From the IMG/VR virus record IMGVR_UViG_3300021963_000050, positions 1 to 64,000 of that record: a stretch of 64,000 nucleotides of DNA; one strand, 5' to 3'. The stretch comes from a virus. A program made the position numbers and the translations under genes. Positions 1 through 10,429 of this stretch are shown in pieces. Each line of letters starts with the position of its first letter. Position 1 is the stretch's first letter. The notes beneath the pieces were generated by a model, which ran no database searches, was not told where the DNA came from, and worked only from the letters and a program-made list of their open reading frames with translations.

Positions 1-2960
1 ACTGAACTAGTAACACTAGGTGTTATACTTGGTGTAACTGAACTAGTAGGTGTAACACTTGGTGTAACGCTTGGTGTTACGGATGAAGTAACCGAAGGTG
101 TAACTGAACTAGTCGGTGTAACACTTGGTGTTTCACTAGGTGTAACCGATGCGGTAACAGATGGTGTTACTGAACTAGTAGGTGTAACACTTGGTGTTTC
201 ACTTGGTGTGATTGATGGTGTTATACTTGGTGTAACGGATGATGTTGGGGTTACAGATGGAGTTTCACTTGGAGTTATACTTGGAGTAACCGACGGTGTA
301 ACTGAACTAGTTGGTGTAACAGATGGAGTTTCACTTGGTGTGATACTTGGAGTTATACTTGGAGTAACTGATGATGTTGGTGTGATAGATGGTGTAACTG
401 AACTAGTAACTGATGGAGTTACAGAACTTGTTGGGGTTATAGACGGAGTTTCACTAGGAGTGATTGACGGTGTTATACTTGGTGTAACTGATGAAGTAAC
501 AGATGGGGTTACTGATGGTGTTACTGAACTAGTGACACTTGGAGTAACTGAACTAGAGGGTGTAACCGAAGGTGTTGCACTTGGTGTTATACTTGGTGTA
601 ACTGATGATGTTGGTGTGACTGATGGAGTTACAGAACTAGTAACTGACGGAGTAACACTTGATGTTGGTGTAACACTTGGTGTTTCACTTGGAGTGATTG
701 ATGGTGTTATACTTGGTGTAACGGAACTAGTAACACTAGGTGTTATACTTGGTGTAACTGAACTAGTAACAGATGGTGTTACCGATGGTGTTTCACTTGG
801 TGTTATACTTGGTGTAGCAGATGGTGTTACTGAACTAGTAGGTGTAACACTTGGTGTTTCACTTGGTGTAACGGAACTAGTAACAGATGGTGTTATTGAA
901 GGAGTTACAGAACTAGTGACTGATGGAGTTACTGAACTTGTCACACTTGGTGTAAGTGATGGGGTAACAGAACTTGTTGGAGTTACGGAAGGTGTGATTG
1001 ATGGTGTAACTGAAGGTGTTCTTGAGGGTGTTAAACTTGGTGTTACAGATGAACTTACAGATGGAGTAACCGAACTTGTAACCGAAGGGGTTACGGAACT
1101 AGTTGGTGTTACGGAACTAGTAACAGATGGTGTTATTGAAGGAGTTACGGAAGGTGTTAATGATGGTGTTACAGATGATGTTACAGAAGGGGTTACCGAA
1201 GGTGTTACAGAAGGTGTAACTGATGACGTTGGTGTTACGGAACTAGTAATCGATGGGGTTACACTTGAAGTAACAGATGGTGTAACTGAACTAGTAACTG
1301 AAGGTGTTAATGATGGTGTTCTTGATGGTGTAACAGAAGGAGTTACGGATGAGGTTGGTGTAACCGATGAGGTAACCGATGGTGTAACCGAACTAGTAAC
1401 TGAAGGGGTTACCGAGCTCGTTACTGATGGAGTAACACTTGAAGTTACAGAAGGAGTTACGGAAGGTGTTATACTCGAGGTTGGGGTTACTGACGGTGTC
1501 AATGATGGTGTAACGGAACTAGTGACCGAAGGTGTAACCGATGGTGTAACTGATGGAGTGACACTTGGTGTAATCGATGGGGTAACAGATGATGTTGGGG
1601 TGACTGACGGTGTTATACTTGGTGTAATTGATGGGGTTACCGATGATGTAGGTGTTACTGAAGGTGTTACCGATGGAGTGACACTTGAAGTAACTGACGG
1701 TGTAACGGATGGTGTTACACTTGGAGTCAATGAACTTGTAACTGATGGTGTTACAGATGATGTCGGAGTTACTGATGGAGTAACAGAGGGTGTAACAGAA
1801 CTAGTAACTGATGGTGTTACTGATGGTGTTAGTGATGGTGTAACTGAACTTGTAACAGAAGGTGTTACCGATGGTGTAACTGAACTAGTGACCGAAGGTG
1901 TAACCGATGGAGTTACAGACGAAGTTGGGGTTACACTTGGTGTGATTGACGGGGTAACCGAAGGGGTTACAGAACTAGTAACACTTGGAGTTACGGAACT
2001 GGTAACAGATGGTGTTACCGATGGAGTTACAGATGATGTTGGTGTTACTGAAGGGGTTACTGAACTTGTTATCGATGGTGTTAATGATGGGGTTACTGAA
2101 CTTGTTGGTGTTACAGAGCTTGTAACTGACGGTGTAACACTTGAAGTAATTGATGGTGTAACACTCGGAGTTACGGAACTTGTTGGAGTTACAGATGGTG
2201 TGACTGATGGTGTGATAGATGGTGTAACCGAACTAGTAGGTGTAACTGATGGAGTTACTGAAGCGGTTATAGATGGAGTCACTGAACTCGTAACAGATGG
2301 TGTAACGGAACTTGTTGGGGTTATAGATGGTGTTAAAGACGGAGTAACCGATGGTGTAACTGATGGAGTTACTGAACTTGTTGGTGTAACAGAACTAGTA
2401 ACAGATGGTGTTACTGAAGAAGTTGGTGTAACAGATGTGGTAACCGATGGTGTTACTGAAGGTGTAACCGACGAAGTTGGTGTTACAGACGGAGTCTCAC
2501 TTGGAGTTAACGACGGTGTTAAACTTGGTGTTACTGAAGAAGTTGGTGTAACAGATGTGGTAACCGATGGTGTGATAGAAGGAGTAACTGATGGTGTAAC
2601 ACTTGGAGTAACTGAACTTGTTGGTGTTACACTTGGAGTCTCTGAAGGTGTAATAGATGGAGTTACAGAACTAGTGGGTGTGATTGATGGTGTAATCGAG
2701 CTAGTTGGAGTTACAGAAGGTGTAACTGATGGTGTAACATCTGGTGTTCTTGTTGGTGTAACCGATGGGGTTGGGGTAATTGAACTCGTTGGAGTAACTG
2801 ATGGAGTCACTGATGGAGTTGAAGTTACTGATGGGGTTGTTGTGACAGTTGGTGTTACTGAAGGTGTGGTTGTGACAGTTGGTGTAACAGGAGGTGTACT
2901 TTGTGGTGTTGGCGTTAAACTTGGTGTAACAGAAGGTGTAATTGAAGGTGTTGGGGATGG
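1..2960 (-). repeat. degenerate 12-base coding repeat (Pro-Ser/Thr-X-Thr stalk)
   Basis: The stretch is built from variants of a 12-base unit (ggtgtaactgat and relatives on the plus strand), each encoding four residues such as T-P-S-V on the minus strand. Copies differ mostly at synonymous positions or by V/I/L/E swaps, so the protein pattern is held while the DNA drifts. There are no unique spacers of constant length. The repeats start directly after the unique head of the fibre protein and run off the window edge. Confidence 0.9.
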
Positions 2961-3155
2961 ACAATTAATTGCCGCGTAACATGTTTTGTCATGCGATGGA
3001 AAATAAACTGAATAGGTTCCTAAGTAATAAGTTGTGTCGTAATAATACGGCATCACAACAGTACCTAAATTAATGGTACCGCCAGTACAGGGATAAAATG
3101 TGATAACACCAATTTCACCATCAAAATTACCTGTGTTTATCTTTATTAATGCCAT
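1..3155 (-). CDS. giant Thr/Pro/Ser-repeat fibre protein (partial)
   Basis: The frame is open from an ATG at 3155 to the window edge, over 1050 codons, with no stop. Residues 1-65 form a unique head ([41 protein letters not shown]). From residue 66 the chain is only short units such as [16 protein letters not shown] and PSET, about 985 residues so far. There are no membrane segments. The head matches the N-terminus of the protein at 55657-56691, which also continues into Pro/Thr repeats and ends in a PA14-like domain. I infer a virion fibre: the head anchors it, the repeats form a long extended stalk, and a binding tip probably lies outside the window. It follows the baseplate gene at 3249-7490 on the same strand. 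Function is inferred from architecture and paralogy only. Confidence 0.8.
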   Translation of the reverse strand, partial: MALIKINTGNFDGEIGVITFYPCTGGTINLGTVVMPYYYDTTYYLGTYSVYFPSHDKTCYAAINCPSPTPSITPSVTPSLTPTPQSTPPVTPTVTTTPSVTPTVTTTPSVTSTPSVTPSVTPTSSITPTPSVTPTRTPDVTPSVTPSVTPTSSITPSITPTSSVTPSITPSETPSVTPTSSVTPSVTPSVTPSITPSVTTSVTPTSSVTPSLTPSLTPSETPSVTPTSSVTPSVTPSVTTSVTPTSSVTPSVTSSVTPTSSVTPSVTPSVTPSLTPSITPTSSVTPSVTSSVTPSITASVTPSVTPTSSVTPSITPSVTPSVTPTSSVTPSVTPSITSSVTPSVTSSVTPTSSVTPSLTPSITSSVTPSVTPTSSVTPSVTPSVTSSVTPSVTSSVTPSVTPSITPSVTPTSSVTPSVTPSVTSSVTPSVTPSVTSSVTPSLTPSVTPSVTSSVTPSVTPSVTPTSSVTPSVTSSLTPSVTPSVTPSVTSSVTPSVTPSVTPTSSVTPSITPSITPSVTPTSSVTPSITPSVTPSVTPSVTPSVTSSVTPSLTPSVTPTSSITPSVTPSVTSSVTPSVTSSVTPSVTSSVTPSVTSSVTPTSSVTPSVTPSRTPSLTPSVTSSVTPSVTSSVTPSITSSVTPTSSVTPSVTPSVTPSVTSSVTPSLTPSVTPSITPSVTSSVTPTSSVTPSVTSSVTPSVSSSVTPSLTPSRTPSVTPSITPSVTPTSSVTPSLTPSVTSSVTPSVTSSVTPSITPSVTSSVTPSETPSVTPTSSVTPSATPSITPSETPSVTPSVTSSVTPSITPSVTSSVTPSITPSITPSETPSVTPTSSVTPSVTSSVTPSVTPTSSVTPSITPSATPSVTPSSSVTPSVTSSVTPSVTPSVTSSVTPSITPSITPSETPSITPTSSVTPSVTSSVTPSITPTSSVTPSITPSITPSETPSVTPTSSVTPSVTPSITPSETPSVTPTSSVTPSITPSITPSETPSVTPTSSVTPSVTASVTPSETPSVTPTSSVTPSVTSSVTPSVTPSVTPTSSVTPSITPSVTSS

Positions 3156-3193
3156 TTAAATCTACAGTCTTATCTATATCTATTTTTATTATA

Positions 3194-3225
3194 AAAATAT
3201 ACTCAATTTTTAGGGGTTTGTCAAC
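3194..3225 (-). promoter_or_regulatory. possible promoter of the repeat fibre gene
   Basis: On the minus strand GTTG is followed after 20 bases by TATATTTT, ending 38 bases before the ATG at 3155. This is a weak version of the TTTG-N19-TAnnTTTG pattern seen at four other places in the window. The alternative reading TTGACA-N17-TATATT is equally possible. No exact TATTTAT element lies here. Confidence 0.3.
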
Positions 3226-3248
3226 GTCTATTTTTATTGTTTTTATCA

Positions 3249-6200
3249 TTAGCAATCAAAAATGGAACTACTTAATTCTACATTGGTTGGTTCTGTAGAA
3301 CAATAATTGGCGTCGATATAATATTGACCGAGATTAAATCCGATGTTTGGATGTTTATTGTATTTGTGTTTCATTAGGATTTGTTCGTCCGTATTTCCGT
3401 TGAAAACGACAACAAATTCATCTGTTAGTGGTGTGTTGTTTAATTCGAAATTTAAATTAAAGTACAATCCTGATTCACAGTAATTTAAATCTACATCAAT
3501 AACTTCTATTATGTCACCATATTGGTTTATTAAATAATCTCCATGATTATATAATTCTTTAGGGTGGTCACAACAAGGTTCTATAAAATCCGTTGGTTTC
3601 TTTTGTAATTCTTCAGGGAAACGGTCATCAAAGAAATAGGTACTATTTGTTGGTGTACCAAAATCTTCAACTATTCTGTTTGTATAGACTCTTAATTGTG
3701 TTGTCGGTAAAACTTCAAAAACTTCATAAGTGTTATTTAAAGTCAATCCGGTAATAATACTTTTTTTAACTGAAGCCAAACATTCGATATCGGTAATTTC
3801 AAGTTTTTGGTAATTAAATGTGAAAGAGTAACCCGAAACAGGTCCGTTTACAATCTGTTGGTTTGTGTATCCTGAACATGGTTTATATGATGCAGATAAA
3901 ACGAATTCACCAACATTTAAATCACACACATTTTTCTCTACAATAGAACCATTACCTATGTATGTTTGAACATTCGCTTCTGTGGTTTGATTATTAATGG
4001 TTAATCCACTATTAACCGCTAAAACTATGGAATCACATTTTAAACCGTAATTGAAAATTGATTTATATTCAACTTTAGGTTGTATTGTGTAACCCGTGTA
4101 GTTATCACAATATGTTGCACCTGAAATAACAGAAATTGGGTTCGATATTGACCCTTGGTAACCAACAATATTGAATAATTCTACGTGACTTTTACCATTA
4201 GGTGTTGGACATGGGTCGTGTTCTATCTTTCCTTGTAGTCCATCAATTTTAAAGTTAACTTCCTTATTTGCTGCGTCAACAATATTAAAATTAATTACGT
4301 CATTTTCAGATACACCTGTTAGTTTGTACACACAATCACTAACTTTTTCAATGTGTACGTCCGCATTCTCATTTGTTCCACTTACACAGTTAGCGTAAAT
4401 GTGGAATGGCCATGTAGAACCTTGTTGTACACCTGTTTTATATCCAATAACCTCGAAAAATACGTCACTTACTAATGTACATCCACTAGGTGTGTCACAA
4501 AAAGCTTCATTATCGGTGTAAACTTTAACACTGATACCGTTTGTGTTTTTAGTTACGTTATAATCGGCTTCAAATCGATAATCAAAATAATCAGTAACGG
4601 AACATTCATTTGGACCTAATTTTACAGATGAAAATTTAACCTTTTCAACGTCATTTTCGTCAATAAATGTTTGGTATTTTATTAAAGGTATTGTCTCAGA
4701 AAAATAAGTTTGTCCTGTGGTTCCCGTAAACGCAGAATATGGTACATAACCAGCACTATTTCTTGTTATAGTGATGTCTGATATTAATTCAGATAATGCG
4801 TTTAACCATAAACTTTTGATTTGAGTAACATTAGGTTCAAGATAGGTTTTGTAATCACAAATTAGAGATAAATTAACTGTGTCTCCACTTGTTACACCAC
4901 TTGTACAACCTGTAAATGGTTGTGGGTCGAATAATTTAGCACTGTTAGAGGTGTTACTTGTTCCACTTAAGATTACATACATTGAAGATGTTAATCCAGT
5001 GTAGTCTGCACCGCCGTAAATTGTCCCATCTATTTCAATAATAGGGTAGTAGGTTACTCCAGTTAAGTTTATTAGCCCTCTAAAATTATTTTCTTCACCT
5101 AAAATATTTTCTAAATCCTCTTCAATAATAGTTTCAAAGTCAGGATAAAGTTCTTCAATAAATTCTAATGGTTGACAATCGTATCTATATTGATATTTTG
5201 GTCTACCGAATATATTATTTTCAATTAAATTACCACCTGTCCATAAAGTCGTTGATGGTACTAATTGTTCAACTAATTGTGGCCAATAAGGTGATAATTT
5301 GTTTACAAATTCAATAACATTTATTTGATTATAAGGGGTAAAACCTGTGGTTTGTGAGATATAATCTTGAAAAACATCTTCTAATTGTATGTAATTCTTT
5401 TTGTATCGAATTTTATTTGAATTTGTTACAAGACCATGGATAAATGTGTCTAAAAATTCCGCAAATGTTTTACCTGTTTGTGGTAATAAAGTATTTGAAC
5501 CGAAACTTATTAATAATTCCCTACTTTGTCTATAGATATCGTAGTCAATACCTCTTGCTGGTGATATGTATATACCAATATTTTTTCTATTTAAGATTAA
5601 TAGATAATCATCCTCAATCGGTTTACCGTTACCATTATCAATATCGGGAACTAACTCATATCCTGTATCTAATCCAGGTAGTGTTCGGTACAGATTAAAA
5701 TAATCTTCACCATATGTGTAACCCTTGTTTTTTGTTTTAATTGATTTTGTTGTTCCCGTTAATGTTGAATTTTCAGAATCCAAAACAAGGGGAGAACGAT
5801 GTGATAAAGTGATATCGTACCAACCAGAACCTTTTTCAAAAAATATTCCTTCGGTTGCATTAAACGCTCTTCTTGGTAAACCTGTTAATTCATCAACAGG
5901 GTAACCATCTCTATCAAAAGTTGTTGACGCGGAGTATGTAACATTGGTATATGTGTAACCTGTTGTATCAAAAGTTGCGTATGAATACGTTTTGTTACCT
6001 TGAATCGCGTCATATATGTCTTGTTGTAAATCAAAACTAGCAGGGATTGATGTTACTTTATAAACGTATTCATCAATTCTAATTAAAGGTTCGGGCGCTC
6101 CTAAGAATTTTAAAAAGAAATCAATAGAAGACCTAGTACCTTTTGATTTATAAATGTGAGCTAAGTTTATTAATAATCTTCTATAAAATTCATATTCGGC

Positions 6201-7490
6201 TTCAACTAAATTTGTACCTGTAGATACTCCGTTGTAATTTGAATCTAATCTTGAATATAGAACATCATTCAAACTATTTTCGTCAAATAAATTTAGTGTT
6301 GATAATCCTAAATTCTCTGCTAAATTCTTTAAAAGTACATCTGGTAAATTATTGATGCCGTCATAACTAACATTTCTCATGTAAGCTATGTTGTCAATAT
6401 ATTTTTTTACACTATCAAAACTTTGTCCATATAATTGGAAAACACTTTCGGCTCTTTTGTCCTCGGTGTCAAATTCAAATAACTGAGGTGCTGCCAAAAA
6501 TCTAACCATTAAATTAGATTTATAACCATCTATTTCATCCGCAATATCTTTTAAGTGGTTCACATAGATGTCATAATCAAATCCTGTGATTTGTATATTA
6601 TAACCATCACTTGAAATCGGCCAAGTTAAAACAACATCAACCAAGGACGTTTTTGTATTGTCTTGGGTGTCTCTTGGAACTTTAAATGTTGAGGTGTAAA
6701 TTGGATTTGTATCTCTATTTAAAAGAGATTCCTCTAAATCATCTAAACCTTGGAAGAATTCTTCCACTAAACCGTCATTGGGTCTTATTAAAAGATTACT
6801 TGAATAAGTTGAACCCGTGAACGGTTTACCATATACCCTTAATAAAATTTTATTATCCGTGTTTGGTTCGGTGTATTCTAAAATAGGGTATGGTGTGTTG
6901 TCTGTAACAACAACATATTTTGTGTAAGAAGAGTAAAAATTTCTTAATTCATTTTCGGTCTCTGGTTTAATTACCGAATTCGGTTCAACAAAAACTAATT
7001 CAAATGGATTAAAGATTTTACTTCTCTCAATATAAAAAGTTGTGGTATTGGTACTATCGTTATATGTAATTCCACTCGCACTAAAATTCGATACACCTAT
7101 TGGACTATCTGCCAATATGGAAATAGCACCGGGGAATTTATTAATAATTTTAGTTAATGAAACTAAGATTCTACTTCTTAAAGAACCAAATAATGATTTA
7201 TCAGCATATTTTTTATTTCCCTTAAATCTTACCTCATCCGTTCTTTTTTTTCTTGGAGTTGGGGATGTTGTTTGTATGCCCTCAACCTCTTTTAAAGTAT
7301 CTAAAGTTAAAAATTGAGAAAATGGATTAGATGTAAAATTCTTAGAATCTTTGTCAGGAATAGACTTGTCGAGCGCAAATACGGTGTTGGTTAGAGCGGA
7401 CGACCCATCGGTTATCTGTCTACCAACTAAGAAATCACTAAATGTTTCCGCCCCGCTTGACGCTTGACTTGGTACTTTCCTTTTTGCCAT
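3249..7490 (-). CDS. large baseplate/fibre-attachment protein with gpI-like region
   Basis: A 1413-residue virion protein. Around residues 440-490 it carries a stretch (YRRLLINLAHIYKSKGTRS followed by DFFLKFLG) like the P2 gpI / tail protein I family, whose members link the baseplate wedge to fibres and show the same K-G-T-R block before a short helix ending in LG. The rest is rich in Thr, Gly, Tyr and Asn with many TGYT-type turns, as in beta-rich virion proteins. It is the last of a chain of five genes joined by shared stop/start bases or tiny gaps, downstream of gp25 and gp6, which places it in the baseplate periphery. The C-terminal 900 residues are unrecognised and probably a fibre-like extension. 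Confidence 0.6.
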   Translation of the reverse strand: MAKRKVPSQASSGAETFSDFLVGRQITDGSSALTNTVFALDKSIPDKDSKNFTSNPFSQFLTLDTLKEVEGIQTTSPTPRKKRTDEVRFKGNKKYADKSLFGSLRSRILVSLTKIINKFPGAISILADSPIGVSNFSASGITYNDSTNTTTFYIERSKIFNPFELVFVEPNSVIKPETENELRNFYSSYTKYVVVTDNTPYPILEYTEPNTDNKILLRVYGKPFTGSTYSSNLLIRPNDGLVEEFFQGLDDLEESLLNRDTNPIYTSTFKVPRDTQDNTKTSLVDVVLTWPISSDGYNIQITGFDYDIYVNHLKDIADEIDGYKSNLMVRFLAAPQLFEFDTEDKRAESVFQLYGQSFDSVKKYIDNIAYMRNVSYDGINNLPDVLLKNLAENLGLSTLNLFDENSLNDVLYSRLDSNYNGVSTGTNLVEAEYEFYRRLLINLAHIYKSKGTRSSIDFFLKFLGAPEPLIRIDEYVYKVTSIPASFDLQQDIYDAIQGNKTYSYATFDTTGYTYTNVTYSASTTFDRDGYPVDELTGLPRRAFNATEGIFFEKGSGWYDITLSHRSPLVLDSENSTLTGTTKSIKTKNKGYTYGEDYFNLYRTLPGLDTGYELVPDIDNGNGKPIEDDYLLILNRKNIGIYISPARGIDYDIYRQSRELLISFGSNTLLPQTGKTFAEFLDTFIHGLVTNSNKIRYKKNYIQLEDVFQDYISQTTGFTPYNQINVIEFVNKLSPYWPQLVEQLVPSTTLWTGGNLIENNIFGRPKYQYRYDCQPLEFIEELYPDFETIIEEDLENILGEENNFRGLINLTGVTYYPIIEIDGTIYGGADYTGLTSSMYVILSGTSNTSNSAKLFDPQPFTGCTSGVTSGDTVNLSLICDYKTYLEPNVTQIKSLWLNALSELISDITITRNSAGYVPYSAFTGTTGQTYFSETIPLIKYQTFIDENDVEKVKFSSVKLGPNECSVTDYFDYRFEADYNVTKNTNGISVKVYTDNEAFCDTPSGCTLVSDVFFEVIGYKTGVQQGSTWPFHIYANCVSGTNENADVHIEKVSDCVYKLTGVSENDVINFNIVDAANKEVNFKIDGLQGKIEHDPCPTPNGKSHVELFNIVGYQGSISNPISVISGATYCDNYTGYTIQPKVEYKSIFNYGLKCDSIVLAVNSGLTINNQTTEANVQTYIGNGSIVEKNVCDLNVGEFVLSASYKPCSGYTNQQIVNGPVSGYSFTFNYQKLEITDIECLASVKKSIITGLTLNNTYEVFEVLPTTQLRVYTNRIVEDFGTPTNSTYFFDDRFPEELQKKPTDFIEPCCDHPKELYNHGDYLINQYGDIIEVIDVDLNYCESGLYFNLNFELNNTPLTDEFVVVFNGNTDEQILMKHKYNKHPNIGFNLGQYYIDANYCSTEPTNVELSSSIFDC

Positions 7491-8407
7491 TATTCTGTTA
7501 TAGTATCAAAGTTTAAGGTTTCATCTACATCATTTCTTTCTTCACGAATCTCATATAATGTCTCATTAAATTCGTCTTTAACTTCGTAAAGATTGTATTG
7601 TCTATAGATATTATTGTTGTTGTCATAAATGGTATAGATACCTTGTGAAACCGCCTTACTTTGATTACCATACAGAGCGTGTGCCAGTGTTGAAGCGTCG
7701 TGTTCAACCATTTCAATCTCTATCGTGGTTGGATTTAAATATGTGTTTGTTAAAATGATTTTTTGTGATGGTACACCAATAAATGGTACTGTATTTGGCT
7801 TGTTAGTGGGGGCTGAAGATGGTGTTACCGTTAGGAACATTAAATTCGTTGCTTGTTCACTATATTGATATCTAATCGCTTTTTGTGACGTACTTGTTAA
7901 ATTTGAAACGATTGGTGTACAGTAGAAAGATGATGTAACAATTCTATAAAAATTTGGTATTTTTTTATTGTCAGAAGAATTGATGTATTCTATTCTATAT
8001 CCGACTAATCCTTGTGGTGTAAATTTGTTTCTATCGTCAGCAGGGACGTTTGATAAATCGATAACCAAACCTCTAACTGAGGGTAATGATGCTAAAATTC
8101 CACAATCAGTAATACTTGTTCTTATCTGTTTTGGTCGAATGTGTAAAGTATAAACACCTAAATCAGCAAAATCATCTGCGGTTAGTTTTAAATTATACAA
8201 CCCACCTAAAATTTCGACATTTGGTGCTGAGGTGTCTTCCGTAGTATCTGAATTATGATACACGGGTGTTAATACCTCAACTGAACTTAATTTTTTAAGT
8301 GTAACAGTTGACGTGCTATTTCTATCCGAAACATAGTGAAAATAAATTTCAACATCTTCCGGCGATACATCTGATGGTCTAATTATACCGTAACTACCTA
8401 CTGCCAT
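7490..8407 (-). CDS. virion protein of unknown function, baseplate block
   Basis: A 305-residue protein that I do not recognise. It has no membrane segment and no enzyme motif, and a mixed beta-type composition (repeated short V/I-rich strands with S/T/N turns). The last 40 residues are acidic and Asn-rich (NDVDETLNFDTITE). Its stop overlaps the start of the 1413-residue baseplate gene by one base (TAATG), so the two are probably translationally coupled. A TATTTAT element sits 11 bases before its ATG, giving it its own late-type start. Position suggests a baseplate or fibre component. Confidence 0.55.
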   Translation of the reverse strand: MAVGSYGIIRPSDVSPEDVEIYFHYVSDRNSTSTVTLKKLSSVEVLTPVYHNSDTTEDTSAPNVEILGGLYNLKLTADDFADLGVYTLHIRPKQIRTSITDCGILASLPSVRGLVIDLSNVPADDRNKFTPQGLVGYRIEYINSSDNKKIPNFYRIVTSSFYCTPIVSNLTSTSQKAIRYQYSEQATNLMFLTVTPSSAPTNKPNTVPFIGVPSQKIILTNTYLNPTTIEIEMVEHDASTLAHALYGNQSKAVSQGIYTIYDNNNNIYRQYNLYEVKDEFNETLYEIREERNDVDETLNFDTITE

Positions 8408-8418
8408 GTTTTTTAATA

Positions 8419-8425
8419 ATAAATA
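8419..8425 (-). promoter_or_regulatory. TATTTAT element, 11 bases before the ATG at 8407
   Basis: Minus-strand TATTTAT followed by T. It is one of fifteen copies that precede virion genes and is a candidate late promoter element. Confidence 0.5.
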
Positions 8426-8431
8426 TAAAAT

Positions 8432-9598
8432 TTATTGTTTTCTAATATTAAAATATCCATTTCCGTAAATTGATAATTCTCCTGTGTTATCAATTTCGGA
8501 TAATCGTAATGTTTTTTCCATAACTCCTTGTTTACCTCTCTCTACGAAAATATCCGAATAAATTACCGGTTCGTCAATGAATCCTAAGAAATGTTCGTTC
8601 CTTGTAATAACTTTATTTATCACCTCTTCTTTAGTGAAACCTGAAGTTGTACCTGTAATTGTTGTAATTCCATCCGCAAAATCTTGATAATATAAATTGT
8701 CAATGGTGTAGGCACTGTACGAAACACCGTTTGTGACACCAGTGGTGACACCTGAGTAGGTGTTTGTACCATATAATTTTAATTCACTGATTTTACTCTT
8801 ACCTATAGCAGCATATGTAAATGTGGTGTAACCTGTATTCAAACCTGAGTAATCCAAATCATTTAGATAATTTTGTGTTTGACCTGTAATATTTGTATAA
8901 GGTATTGTGAATCCTGAGAAAGTTCCAAGTGGATTACTTACAGTGGTGTTGGATGGTACTTGTACCTTTTTCTTTGTTTCAAACTGACTCCAAGGAGTGT
9001 TGATTGATATTGATATCGTCGTCTCACCTGTTGATGAGTAAGTTTTTGACGCGGTGATACCTGTTGTTGATAAAATACTTGTTGTGCCATCACCCCAATC
9101 CACAGTAAAGTCAATAAAGTGTATTTCGGAAACTTTAGTTGTGTCCACGGTATTGTAAACTTGAACTGTGTTACCTGTTTGTGTATAAGAAAAATTACAT
9201 ATCTGTTCAACTTGTTCTAAGTTACCGTCAAATCCAACCATAACACCCATTTCATCAATGTGAGTTTCCAAGAATATTGGTAACATATGTTCACCATATG
9301 CCTCACCTTTGGTGATGTTTTCCCAAGCGTACAATTCAAGGCTTAAATCACATCCCTCATCACCGTAAGAAGTTGTTGCAATACTATTACCTGTCCAAAC
9401 ATAGTACCCCGAAGAGACTGTTCCGCCGGTTACGTTATAAACAACAAATCCATCTAATGGGTCTAAATACTGTGATTCTGACCATGATATTAAACTACCC
9501 AAACTATTGTACCAATACGGTCCATCGTTTGAATACAATTTAACATTAGGAATATTCTTCCTAAGTATCTCGTATTTTGTGGGTGATTTAATATCCAT
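8432..9598 (-). CDS. virion protein with PKD/Ig-like domain
   Basis: A 388-residue protein. Around residues 168-200 it has a PKD-like core: FTVDWGDGTT, then a turn and KTYSSTGETTISISI, the usual D-W-G-D-G strand followed by a Y-x-x-x-G-x-Y/T-type strand. PKD and Ig-like folds are common decorations of phage fibre and baseplate proteins and often bind carbohydrate or protein. The remainder is Thr/Gly/Tyr-rich and unrecognised. Its start overlaps the stop of the upstream 276-residue gene by one base. No signal peptide is seen. The likely role is a structural or adhesion component of the baseplate periphery; the exact role is unknown. Confidence 0.6.
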   Translation of the reverse strand: MDIKSPTKYEILRKNIPNVKLYSNDGPYWYNSLGSLISWSESQYLDPLDGFVVYNVTGGTVSSGYYVWTGNSIATTSYGDEGCDLSLELYAWENITKGEAYGEHMLPIFLETHIDEMGVMVGFDGNLEQVEQICNFSYTQTGNTVQVYNTVDTTKVSEIHFIDFTVDWGDGTTSILSTTGITASKTYSSTGETTISISINTPWSQFETKKKVQVPSNTTVSNPLGTFSGFTIPYTNITGQTQNYLNDLDYSGLNTGYTTFTYAAIGKSKISELKLYGTNTYSGVTTGVTNGVSYSAYTIDNLYYQDFADGITTITGTTSGFTKEEVINKVITRNEHFLGFIDEPVIYSDIFVERGKQGVMEKTLRLSEIDNTGELSIYGNGYFNIRKQ

Positions 9599-10428
9599 TA
9601 TTGTTTTCTCTCATAAAAATTTATTGGTGCGGATGTGGTTCCTTTTCTCGTACCTAATGAACCATTATATGCGTAAACGATATAAGAATAATCCGTCCTA
9701 TCTATAATTACTTTATAATAAACATCTTCTTCTTCAACGTAAGGTGTCGTCGCGTTTACCGTTTTTGATTTATTAACAAAATCTATAACACTACCGTCTT
9801 TCGCATTGTAATATTTGGCGGTCATATAGAATGTGTTACCTGTGATATTGGTTTCACTAAATGGTGAATCATCAGCAAACCAAAAAAAGTACATATTTTC
9901 TGTATTTCTATAATTTGAACCAGTAAAAACTGGTACGTAGATAAAATCATTTAATGGTAGTGTTGCACCTGATGGAGTACCTGTATAATATATTCTTTCA
10001 CCTAAGGGTAGTGATAAATTTTTCGCAAAAACTAACCTTCTGTTTGTTTGGTTTGGTGATTGGTCATTGTTTGTTTTATAAAATTCTAATCTGAAAAAAC
10101 TTTCTGTTGATTGTTTTAACATTTTTGAATTTTCTTCCATGGTAATTGATACATCTTCATAATTTTGAGAGTAGTTACCAAGACTGTTTAAAAAATAAAA
10201 GTTATACCATATATCAGTTTGTTGATATGGAGTACCATAGGGTGGCATTTGTTCATACGAGGAATGTATATATCTTACGGTCTCGTAATTTTCTGTTGGG
10301 TTGATTATTTCATAAAGAATTTCTTGCTCCATTTCTTGGGCATTATCTGTCCATCCTAAATCAGTTTTAAACATCTGATTTGAAGAAATTAAAATGGATT
10401 GGTCGTTATTTTTAGCAAGAATTTTCAT
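9598..10428 (-). CDS. virion protein of unknown function, baseplate block
   Basis: A 276-residue protein with no recognised domain. It is rich in Tyr, Asn and Phe and has no Cys or membrane segment. A short fibre-like pattern of alternating hydrophobic residues runs through the C-terminal half, and the chain ends INFYERKQ, nearly identical to the ending NIRKQ of its downstream neighbour. It is spaced one base from the 586-residue gene upstream and overlaps the 388-residue gene downstream by one base. It occupies the stretch where T4 keeps gp8-gp12, so a wedge or short-fibre role is possible, but no sequence match supports a specific one. Confidence 0.5.
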   Translation of the reverse strand: MKILAKNNDQSILISSNQMFKTDLGWTDNAQEMEQEILYEIINPTENYETVRYIHSSYEQMPPYGTPYQQTDIWYNFYFLNSLGNYSQNYEDVSITMEENSKMLKQSTESFFRLEFYKTNNDQSPNQTNRRLVFAKNLSLPLGERIYYTGTPSGATLPLNDFIYVPVFTGSNYRNTENMYFFWFADDSPFSETNITGNTFYMTAKYYNAKDGSVIDFVNKSKTVNATTPYVEEEDVYYKVIIDRTDYSYIVYAYNGSLGTRKGTTSAPINFYERKQ

Positions 10429-10429
10429 A

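Noticed and set aside
1-2960. Possible CRISPR array or tandem satellite.
   Set aside because: There are no unique spacers; units are 12 bases, degenerate and in frame, encoding protein.
208-2979. A 923-codon open frame on the plus strand reading [10 protein letters not shown] repeats.
   Set aside because: It is the antisense of the PSVT-repeat fibre. The minus-strand frame has a proper unique N-terminus with a paralogue at 56691, while the plus frame has no unique start domain.
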